64,000 nt of DNA from Phlegmacium glaucopus (lineage: Eukaryota; Basidiomycota; Agaricomycetes; Agaricales; Cortinariaceae), in NCBI GenBank assembly GCA_015039465.1, contig MU130567.1:201239-265238 (forward strand), given 5' to 3'. The position numbers were made by a program, and so were the translations under genes. Shown piece by piece: positions 46,515-56,363 of the stretch; position 1 is the stretch's first letter, and each line of letters opens with the position of its first letter. Under the pieces are notes generated by a model that did no database searches, was not told the DNA's origin, and saw only the letters and a list, made by a program, of their open reading frames with translations.

Positions 46515-46960
46515 GTTTATCGATGATGTGCTTAGCCTCATGAATCACTTATTCGACCCTACTGCAATCCTCGCTATGATTTCTCTCTCGGTGAGCTTTC
46601 TAACCTTCTGGCAAGGTTATCCGAACGTGTACATTTACTTCTCCAATACAGATTTCTACAGGTAGTACTAGCATCCAGGCACCCCTGGATCCCATCAGAC
46701 GACGTTTAACTTCGAAAGTTCAAAAAAGAAGTTGGAGATCTGTTGCATGAATAAAGACATCTCCAAATCCTCACGGCGACATCTCTTTAAATCTAATGCA
46801 ACACCATCTGACTCCGATATAACCGTTATTCGCGCTTTGATAAATGACTCGGATTGAAGGACTTGACCAAGCAACTCCTAAGCCACACTGGCACAGAGTC
46901 TCGACTACTCAAATTTACAAGGCGCTATTGTCCCTATTCGTTAACATAATCTGGAAGAAT
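46515..46960 (+). pseudogene. F-box gene 5' fragment, unit A
   Basis: Starts MFIDDVLSLMNHLFDPTAIL and has a GTGAGC donor. The following exon aligns with the N-terminal coding region of the full F-box gene next to it, with frameshifts and stops. It ends before the F-box motif. A sister copy sits in unit B. Confidence 0.62.
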
Positions 46961-47084
46961 TTTAATAGATTGGTGTAAAGAATTGTTTTTCAAGTTCGTA
47001 CAAGTGCCTAACCTACCTGGTGTTGGGAAAATGAGTGACTGGTGACCAGTGACCCTTTGATCCAGCCCAATTGCAATCCTCGCT

Positions 47085-49315
47085 ATGATGCTCTCCCCTT
47101 GTAAGCCCTCTGACCTTGTGGAGTGGTTATCCAAACATATACGTTACTCTTTCATGACAGAAATTTTCTACAGATACCACTGGCAGTCAAGCGCCCTTGG
47201 ATGGTATCAGACGGCTTTTCACGTCGAAATTAGAGGTCTTTTCGGTGGATAAAGGCATCCCCAAATCTCCGCTGCGGCATCTCTTGAAATCCAACGTAGC
47301 ACCATCCGACTCCGAGATAAACGCCGTTCGCGCTTTGATAACTGACGCGGAAGTTCGGCTTGAGGAACTTCATCACCGATTTCCCACTTCCAACCGTACA
47401 TTCCAAGCCACAAAATCTCGACTACTCGAATTTATTGAAGCACACAAGGCGCTATTAAGCCCTGTTCGTTATCTTCCCACAGAAATACTGCAAGAGATCT
47501 TTCTTCAAGTTCGTTATGCAGATCATGATAGTTGCGCCAACCCAAGTTTAACTTCAAGAATCTCAAGCTCTGGGAATGCGATCGTGATTATACCATGGCG
47601 TCTTGGCCATATTTCCCATCGTTGGAGAGAAGTCGCTTTATCTATCCCATCTTTATGGGATAACATACCAAAAGTTAACATTGGTCAAAGCATACTCGCG
47701 AAACGATCCTATGTTCAAGCTTTCACTTGTCTCACACAACGATCTGGCGCATCCCCTACGCTCAAGTTTAATATCTTTTGTCCTCCTTTGAAGAAGAATA
47801 CCAGTTATCCGATTATCAAAGCGATAATGCTTCATTCCGAGAGGATAGAACAGCTCGACATGCACATTAATGTTACGCATACAACCTTACGAGTATTTCA
47901 GGGGTTCAAAGGACACCTACCTAACCTTCGGCTTTTGCGTCTGTGCTTGACTACATTTCCAAATGAACCACTAAACCTTGATATGTTTGAGACTGTACCC
48001 GCCCTTCGGGAGCTCACTTTGGCGGTGTCATATCCAAGTATTAGGCTGCTTCTTCCTCAGCCGCAGATCACACATCTTGGACCGCCATACGTGCCCCTCT
48101 CTTCGCTACGCACGCTGACTTATCTCTGTATCATCAGTAAATATCTGGCCGATGGCCTTTACCCTCCTGCTCCCTATACACCAACAACACTCCCTGATCT
48201 TCGGACTTTGAAGGTCGAACTATGCTCCGCTCATGCCGTTGGGGATACTATCGGTGTTTTTTTGAGGTACTTGACGATACCAGCTATTGAAGTCATCATC
48301 ATTCTCCATCTGGGGCCACTCGTTCCTCACCTCATTTCCATGTTTTCTCGATCTCACCAGCCTTCTCGGTTGCAGAAGCTTGCTTTCCGCACTATCTCAC
48401 TTCGAGAAGGAGAATTAACTGCCCTACTCGTTCTCACCCCTCAATTGATCGAGCTGGATATTATCGTTCCCCCGACATACGATATTCTCAAGTTAATTTA
48501 CGGTGAGGGGGACGTTATGCTGGTGCCCATGCTTCAGGCTTTATATATGCACGGCTGTGCGTTAGTCGGGGGCACTGAGACTAAGCACTTCAATAATCTC
48601 GCACAAAATCGTTGTGAATTGGGTGGCGAGTCAGACGACGCCATCATACCTTCACTAGGGAATCGGAGAAGTCTGGCTATGTTACGCATCATTTTTGATT
48701 CGGCTGAAGATCGAGATGATTCGCAAAAAAGACTTAATCATTGGTCATGTACCTTGAGTCCGGAGGAAGCTGAGGCGGTAGCCATGCTCATCCGTTGGCG
48801 TGAGGGTGGGCGTCTTCGTAGCGAACTCTTTAAGGTCAATTCCGGAGGCCTCAAGCAAAATTTAGCCACGCTGGATCACCATTTGGCTTTCATCGAACAA
48901 TGCGAAGCGATCACCGCCAAAGTTCTCCATGTAGGAAATATTTCCTGGTATATGCATGCGTGATATCTTACGCTCATACTTTTTTTTGTTTGTTCAGGAA
49001 ACCAACATACACATTGTTTTTCGATGTCTTCTTGCATTGTTGAAGGCTCTTCCGGATCAAGAGAAATTTAAATTGGAACAAAGAGCCATAGGGCTCTTGG
49101 ACGAATGGGATCAGCTATTGTTGAATGACCTTGATGATTATTGTTGGGCCAGGATCCCCGTCGGGTCGGGTGATAACTCCTTGATTTACGTCCCAAAGGA
49201 AAAACGTCATGGTGAGCATTATTGTATCCAGGGAAATCCAATACCTCATGCCTTAATTTATAGCATTGCGATCTTCTCCAGATGCCCTGAGCATTGTATA
49301 TGGTTTGAAACTTGA
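47085..49315 (+). CDS. F-box-like protein, unit A copy
   Basis: Three exons (47085-47100, 47174-48930, 48998-49315) total 2091 nt, 696 residues, exactly in frame. Exon 1 is only 16 nt (MMLSP plus one base). An N-terminal helical stretch (ITDAEVRLEELHHRFPTSNR) precedes the F-box-like motif LSPVRYLPTEILQEIFLQV at about residue 95, then HISHRWREVALSIPSLWDNI and a leucine-rich-repeat-like body. The architecture is that of the large agaricomycete F-box families that recruit substrates to SCF ligases; the target is unknown. The last intron uses donor GTAGGA, the only one that keeps the frame into the conserved C-terminal exon. The paralogue in unit B is shorter by internal deletions. Confidence 0.86.
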
Positions 49316-49352
49316 AGGTCCTTTTGCGAAGACGCTATGGGACCGTGCAGCA

Positions 49353-50323
49353 GCATAATATGTGGTAGTGGGGGTAATTCTGGAAGACATGGCGTAACTT
49401 AACTCACCGGAGTCGCAACCTGAGCTGGCTAGAGTTGGTATACTCTATGTATTATGGCTGCACATCTTTTTGCCCTCGACAGTTCAGATTACGTGCTGGC
49501 ACACGCCTACCTCGACATCTACGCGGCGTACTTGCAGCGACCCTCATTCCCCACAATCCTAATTATCATTATCCTTGTCACTTTCTCAACGGGTCCTATC
49601 TCATTCTGCAAGACGCAGATTCACATGCATTGGACTCAAACAATCCTGATGGCGAAGACCATAGAAGCTTTTCTTCGTCTCTAGAAGAGTCGCTTCTTTC
49701 CCTAATCCGATACCGCATCTGTTACAAATATGGAGTACCTCTTTATTTGTATAACGCCTCCCTCTCATCGTCTCATCTAACTTAGATGGCCCCGCGAACC
49801 AAATATCGCCTATCCCAAGTCCGAGCCCGCCTTGTTATCTTAAGGCCCTTCATCCATTTGTTGAATCTTGCACAGATTGGTGCATGCAGTAGTACTGCGA
49901 CAGCTCTCCTCCAATTCTTGGATTACTGGCGGGGACGTTACTTCCGCACTGAATACCCTGCAAAGAACTCTTTAGTCGAGCACAAAACTACCCTGGCGTG
50001 TGTTTGCGCGGGCACTACCAGTGTGTTTCGATTAAAATTGAGAAAGGCGAATCCCAGGGCCTTGTTACCGTAATTGGTCTCGCGGTGGAGGAGTCCAAGC
50101 GTCGCCCTCGCCGTCATCTCTGCGGTTGTTCGCCGCATGTGGGACTGTAAAGAAATATGGATAGCTGTTCACCATATGGCATCCTCCCTCTTTATATAAA
50201 GTACGGTTTTGTGACAAGGAAAAAACATTGGAATCTCTTTAATATTTATGAAAGCTGTCATATCACTCGAAGGACGGTAGTATGATACGATACGCCGAAG
50301 TCGCAAAAGAAGATTAACACAAG
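49353..50323. other. unit-A-specific segment of about 0.95 kb
   Basis: Unit B lacks this sequence between GCTATGGGACCGTGC and AATCTGATT. It holds a 116-codon open frame (49435-49785) and a 95-codon one (49786-50073) with no motif I recognise, and normal CpG. No terminal repeats or target duplication were found, so insertion and loss from unit B are both possible. Confidence 0.42.
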
Positions 50324-50431
50324 AGTAAGAATCTGATTCCAACCGTCTTGTTGGTTGGGCGGGAGAGAAGATAATTGAAGAGCTTACATAATTATGTAAT
50401 CTTGCTGAGCCCCCTGATTTCTTTTTCTATA

Positions 50432-51038
50432 ATGACTGCAATGAATGGTGGCAATGCGACGTGTCCTGTGAATCCTACTGGATTTACTAAGGACCTTGAA
50501 GCACAAGATTCCATCATCCGAAACCATCCGATCTACTGGTTTGATGACGGATCACTTGTGCTTGATGTTGAAGTTCAACGCCTTTAAGGTTCATCGCACC
50601 CTCCTTTCACGGCATTCAAGGTTCTTTGCTTCGCTTTCTACACCTCAGGAGACCTCTGGAAGTGACTTCACTACAAGCGATTCGCCCACCATGGTCCAAA
50701 CACATGCATTTGATCACATTGTTCTTGAGCAAAGGAAGGAAGTCAAGGCAGAAGACGTAGAGGCTCTTTTACAGCCATTTGTACCACGATGTGTAAGTTT
50801 CCATTTTCAAGCTGTTCCAGGTTGTGTGGGGATGTCTCCGTCGACCGTAATCAAGCAGGGAGACGCAAAGATATGGCTAGGAACATGGTGACAATACGAG
50901 GGCATGTCGTAGTTGTGGTAGAAAGTGAGGATCGTTGTCGTAAAAATTCTCTATTAAATCTAAAACTCATTGAATGTTTGAAGTCCCCTAGGAAATCACT
51001 CGTCTTTTCCCCAAGTAGCATCCATAATGCATGTTGCA
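50432..51038 (+). pseudogene. BTB gene copy, frameshifted and 3' truncated (unit A)
   Basis: It aligns with the intact gene at 54155 from MTAMNGGNATC onward. A one-base gain within CAACGCCTTTAAGG (unit B has CAACGTTTTAAGG) shifts the frame inside the BTB domain at about 50580. The second acceptor is altered (CCCCAAG for CCCAG). The copy ends 26 bp into exon 2 at the tandem-duplication junction. It cannot encode a full protein. Confidence 0.83.
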
Positions 51039-51158
51039 GGCAAGATTATTCGGATCTTGGGTAATGACTACCAATTCTGAAAGCGAAAAATGGGCCTCTT
51101 ATATAAAGGTCATTTAATATTATTGCCCTTATGTTTTCGAGTCTGCAATCTGATCCTA

Positions 51159-51620
51159 TGTTTATTGATGATGTTGATTCACTTATTCAAGTTCAACCCT
51201 ACTGCAACCCTATGATGTCTCCCCTGGCGAGCTCTCTAACCTTCTGGATAAATTATCCGAACATATACATTGACTCCCCCATTACAGATTCTACAGGTAC
51301 CACTAGCATCGAGGCACCTCTGGATCGCATCAGATGGCGCTTAGCTTCGAAAGTTCAAAGTTGGAGATCTGTTGCGTGAATGAAGACATCTCCAAATCCT
51401 CACTGCGACATCTCTTTAAATCTAATGCAACATCATCTGGCTTCAATATAACCGCTATTCGCGCTTTGATAATTGACTCGGATTGAAGGACTTGACCCGT
51501 TTTCCCACTCGTTATATCCAAGCCACAGAGTTTCGAATACTCAAATTTGTTGAAGCACACAGCTATTAGCCCTGTTCGTAACATAGTCTGGAAGATTTTT
51601 AATGTAAAGAATCGATTTTC
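51159..51620 (+). pseudogene. F-box gene 5' fragment, unit B
   Basis: Sister of 46515-46960: MFIDDVDSLIQVQPYCNPMM followed by a GCGAGC donor and an exon like the F-box N-terminus, with stops and deletions. It lies just after the A/B junction. Confidence 0.6.
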
Positions 51621-51902
51621 AGGTTCGTGCCATTTGGCATCTAACTTGCAAAAATATTTAAATAAGCCCACCTGTTGTGTTGATACAGCAGTGACAGATT
51701 TTGTGGCTGATGTAACGCTTGTGTCACACACAGGAATCGTTTAACGATATTCACTAGGGGAACTTCTAACTATAAAACAAAAATAGAAACTTAAAAGAAT
51801 GTTGTGACGAAATTGCGGGTCGTTACAGTTGTGCCAGTGGGAAAATGAGCTTCAATGACTCGAACTGGCGATCTTTGATCCAGCCCTATTGCAATCCTCG
51901 CT

Positions 51903-53976
51903 ATGATGCTCTCCCCTTGTAAGCCCTCTGACCTTGTGGAATAGTTATCCAACATATACGTGACTCTCTCATGACAGAAATTTTCTACAGATGCCACTGG
52001 CAGTCGAGCACCCTTGGATGGTATCAGACGGTTTTTCACGTCGACATTAGAGGTCTTTTCGGTGGATAAAGGCATCCCCAAATCTCCGCTGCGGCATCTC
52101 TTGAAATCTAATGTAGCACCATCTGACTTTGAGATAATCACCATTCGCGCTTTGATAACTGACGCGGAAATTCGGCTTGAGGAACTTCATCACCAATGTC
52201 CCACTTCCGACCGTACATTCCAAGCCACAAAATCTCGACTACTCGAATTCATTGAAGCACACAAGGCGCTATTAAGCCCTGTTCGTTATCTTCCCACAGA
52301 AATACTGCACGAGATCTTTCTTCAAGTTCGTTATGCAGATCATGATAGTTGCACCCACCCAAGTTTAACTTCAACGATCGTCATACCATGGCGTCTTGGC
52401 CACATTTCCCATCGCTGGAGAGAAGTCGCTTTATCTATCCCATCTTTATGGGATACCATACTGGAAGTTAACATTGGACCAGGCATACTCGCGAAACCAT
52501 CCTATGTTCAAGCTTTCACTTGTCTCATACAACGATCTGGCGCGTCTCCTACACTCAAACTTGATATCTATTGTCGTTCTTTGAAGAAGAATACCAGTTA
52601 TCCGATTATCAAAGCGATAATGCTCCATTCCGAGAGGATAGAACAGCTCGACATGCACATTAATGTTACGCATACAACCTTACGAGCATTTCAGGGATTC
52701 AAAGGACACCTACCTAACCTTCGGCTTTTGCATCTATGCTTGACTACATTTCCAAATGAACCACTAAACCTTGATATATTTGAGACTGTACCCGCCCTTC
52801 GGGAGCTCACTTTGGCGGTGTCATATTCAAGTATTAGGCTGCTTCTTCCTCAGCCGCAGATCACACATCTTGGACCACCATACATGCCCCTCTCTTCGCT
52901 ACGCACACTCTCTGATCTTCGGACTTTGAAGGTCGACATATCCTCCGCTCGTGTCGTTGGAGATATAGGTTTTTTTTTGAGGTACTTAACGATACCAGCT
53001 ATTGAAGTCATCACCATTTACTATATGGGGCCACTCGTTCCTCACCTCATTTCCATGTTTTCCCAATCTCACCAGCCTTCTCGGTTGCAGAAGCTTGCTT
53101 TCCGCACTACCTCCCTTCGAGAAGGAGAATTAACTGCCCTACTCGTTCTCACCCCTCAATTGATCGAGCTGGATATTATCGTTCCCCCGACATACGATAT
53201 TCTCAGGTTAATTTACGGTGAGGGGGGCGTGATGCTGGTGCCCATGCTTCAGGCTTTATATATGCACGGCTGTGTGTTCGTCGGGGGCGCTGAGACTGAG
53301 CACTTCAATAATCTCGCACAAAATCGTTGTGAATTGGGTGGCGGTTCAGACGACGCGATCATACCTTCACTAGGGAATCGGAGAAGTCTGGCTATGTTAC
53401 GCATCATTTTCAATTCGGCTGAAGATCGAGATGATTCACAAAAAAAACTTAATCATTGGTCATGTAACTTGAGTTCGGAGGAAGCTAAGGCAGTAGCCAT
53501 GCTCACCAATTGGAGTCTTGATTTGGCCACGCTGGATCACTATTTGGCGGACATCGAACAATGCAGAGCGATCACCGCCAAAGTTCTCCGTGTAGGAAAT
53601 ATTTCCTGGTATATGCATGCGTGATATTTTACGCTCATACTCTTTTTTGTTTGTTCAGGAAACCAACATACATATTGTTTTTCGATGTCTTCTTGCATTC
53701 TTGAAGGCTCTTGATCAAGAGAAATATAAACTGGAACAGAGAGCCATAAGGCTCTTGGATCAATGGGATCAGCTACTGTTGAATGACCTTGATGATTATT
53801 GTTGGGCCAGGATCTCCCTCGGGTCGGGTGATCACTCCTTGGTTTACGTCCCAAAGGAAAAGCATCACGGTGAGCATTGTTGTATCCAGGGAAATCCAAT
53901 ACCTCATGCCTTAATTTATAGCATTGCAATCTTCTTCTCCAGATACCCTGAGCATTGTATATGGCTTGAAACTTGA
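51903..53976 (+). CDS. F-box-like protein, unit B copy
   Basis: Three exons (51903-51918, 51991-53591, 53659-53976) total 1935 nt, 644 residues in frame. It has the same plan as the unit A gene: a 16-nt first exon, the F-box-like LSPVRYLPTEILHEIFLQV, HISHRWREVALSIPSLWDTI, an LRR-like body, GTAGGA intron donor and a 106-residue final exon. Relative to unit A it has lost several blocks (after TLSDLRTLKV and before LATLDHYLADIEQC). Differences are many but the frame is kept, suggesting both copies are under coding constraint. Target unknown. Confidence 0.86.
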
Positions 53977-54154
53977 AGGTCCTTTTGCGAAGACGCTATG
54001 GGACCGTGCGGCATTAGTCAGAGATTTCTTCTAGTCCAGAATCTGATTCAAAACATCTTGTTGGTTGGGCCAAGGTTGGGCGAGGAGAGAAGAATGAAGA
54101 GCTTACATAATTATGTAATTTTTGCTGAGAACAAATCTGATTTCTTCTTCTATT

Positions 54155-55483
54155 ATGACTGCAATGAATGGTGGCAATGCGACGTGTCTTCAGGTGAATC
54201 CTACTGGATCTACTAAGGACATTGAAGTGCAAGATTCCATCATCCGAAACCATCCGATCTACTGGTTTGATGACGGATCGCTTGTGCTTGGTGTTGAAGT
54301 TCAACGTTTTAAGGTTCATCGCACCCTCCTTTCACGGCATTCAAGGTTCTTTGCTTCGTTTTCTACGCCTCAGGAGATCTCTTGCAGTGACCTCACTGCA
54401 AGCGGTTCGCCCGCCGTGGTCCAAACATCTGATCACATTGTTCTTGAGCAGAGGAAGGAAGTCAAGGCAGAAGACGTAGAGGCTCTTTTACAGCATTTGT
54501 ACCACGATGTGTAAGTTTCCATTTCAAGATGTTCCAGGTTGTGTGGGGATGTCTCCGTCGACCGTAATCGAGCAGGGAGACGCAGGACATGGGATAAGAA
54601 CATGGTAATAATACGGGGGCATGTGCATGTCGTAGTGTGGTAGAGAGTCAAGATCCCTGTCGTAAAATTCTTTTAAAACTAAAAACTCATTGAATGTTTG
54701 AAGTCCCCTAGGAAATCACTCGTCGTTTTCCCAGGTAGCATCCATAATGCGTGTATCAGGTCCCAAGCAGCTAGACTTTCCTCATATACACGCTACTGCC
54801 CTGAGGATTTTTGAGAACATGTTCCCAATGGACCCCAGCTCTTTCACCCACGATCATCCCTTGCACGAGGCATTGCCTTTGGCCACAGAACTTAATGTAT
54901 CTAGAGTAAGCATGCCAATTTGCCACATAATCGATCTGACATATTGCAGGTGCGGAAAGCGATCCTTTATAGTCTAGTGACCACTACCGATTTTGATGCG
55001 ACGGACTCATCAAATACCCAAGACTCTTCTACTCCTTCTAAAGCCGACGAACCCAATGGCAATGCTATAATAACATCTATAGGCGTGGATCAGGCAGCCA
55101 GTGCTACTGTTTCCGAGAACTTTGTACCTTATCCAGTTCTATCTCGGAGCGATGCTGAGATTTGTATGACCTTGATGACTCGTTTCATCGAACATTTCAC
55201 GCCAATTTTATTCACCCCCGCCGCAACGCCCCATATGGAATGTACTGATGTTTTCGCTGACACATGGATGTCGCTTGTTATTCAACCTGCGCTCAACAAC
55301 GATGGGGTGTACAAACCACTTGAAACACTGGAGCGATTGAAGAGTATAGACTGGGCTAAAGAAGGCCTATGTCCTTCCTGCGTGGTGGAGAAGAGGGAAG
55401 AATGGTCGGAGGAACAAAGGATAGTGTGGAGGTTGATGGATAGTTGGCTAGAGCCTACACCTCTTCCCGAAACTACTCCCTGA
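54155..55483 (+). CDS. BTB/POZ domain protein
   Basis: Exons 54155-54508, 54735 to about 54906, and 54951-55483 join in phase 0. The BTB fold begins with IIRNHPIYWFDDGSLVLGVE and VQRFKVHRTLLSRHSRFFAS, continues LLQHLYHD, VASIMRVSGPKQLDFPHIHA and ALRIFENMFP, and is followed by a family-typical C-terminal region ending LKSIDWAKEGLCPSCVVEKR and EEQRIVWRLMDSWLEPT. This layout is typical of the agaricomycete BTB family, often thought to be CUL3 adaptors; function is inferred. A small additional exon between the first two cannot be excluded because a short conserved segment seems missing. A dead copy exists in unit A. Confidence 0.84.
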
Positions 55484-56363
55484 TGGGCAGGTAAATTTCG
55501 ATCACACTGAGGCTTCACATGCGGTGTACTCATAAGCAGGATAGAGAAAAAATGTTTCTGAAGATATATAGGTGTGTATTTAGCCTCCATCTTCTCGTTT
55601 AGTGGCAACCTTCCTAAGATGCATTGGTCAGGTTAATTTGATTGAGAAAGCAATATACATTCGATTCATGATATCGATAAATTACGCTGGCCGTAAGATT
55701 CAATGGTGCGTCCAGATCCCGTTCGAATCACTATTATATATCCTTTTCCCCCGTTCGCTGTGAAATAAAACATTAGGGATTGTTTTTTTGATCCTATGCT
55801 CCTTGCTTCGATGAACAGTTTCGGCGGAGATGGTTGTATTCTACCTCAGGCTACAATATTTCTGATCTTTCCTTCAGGATCTAGAATTTAAACGAGAAAT
55901 GTGGTTTACAATTGATTTATGGTTCTCTTCAAAATTGCCTAACCACGAGACTGCACGAGGAATTGTTCTCTTTCTGTAGGTGGTTTCGTCTTTGTGTCTC
56001 ATATGCCTACATTTTCCAGTTATCTCATTGCTCGTTGTTTGTACGGAACACAGCGCTTCTGGGGTTTTGTTAAAGCCACAATTGGACTTGCAAGTATAAA
56101 AATTCTCTATTATCTCAATTTACTCTCATTCTTACATGACCGACCTGGTAGGTTGGCCCATCGCAAGCAGGAAGAATCGAAGCGCCTCTTCAACAGAGCC
56201 TGGCCACCATGAGTGCAGTGTGCCTGTTAGTCTTATACTAATACAGCGCCGTTATCATGTATAGAAAACTCGTAATTAAATTTTAAGTGGTTTTTATGTA
56301 TGTGATGCCATCACATACAACGTCGGGCCGCTTTATAGTACCTTAATCTCAACTTTTCAGTGA
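55484..56363. other. intergenic region upstream of COG6
   Basis: Nothing coding is supported (a 72-codon frame at 55994-56212 has no motif). It contains the BTB gene 3' UTR and the COG6 promoter, including the palindrome at 56297-56319. Confidence 0.5.
56297..56319. promoter_or_regulatory. 11-bp perfect inverted repeat upstream of COG6
   Basis: TGTATGTGATG and its exact inverse CATCACATACA are separated by one base and end 44 bp before the COG6 ATG. It could be a dimer-binding site or a 5'-UTR hairpin. Its function is not known from the sequence. Confidence 0.35.

Larger units (their letters stand above)
46388..54757. repeat. tandem duplication of an F-box/BTB cassette
   Basis: Unit A (46388-51038) and unit B (51039 to about 54757) each contain: the last bases of the SWIM/RING gene (GGCAAGATTATTCGGA), an F-box gene fragment, a full F-box gene, and the first part of a BTB gene. 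The A/B junction joins BTB exon 2 to SWIM-gene terminal exon sequence. Unit A is longer owing to about 0.95 kb at 49353-50323. The order implies the ancestor was SWIM/RING, F-box, BTB. Confidence 0.87.

Noticed and set aside
47197..47199. Apparent start of the F-box gene at TTG
   Set aside because: There is no ATG here; a 16-nt upstream exon at 47085-47100 joins in frame and supplies the start.
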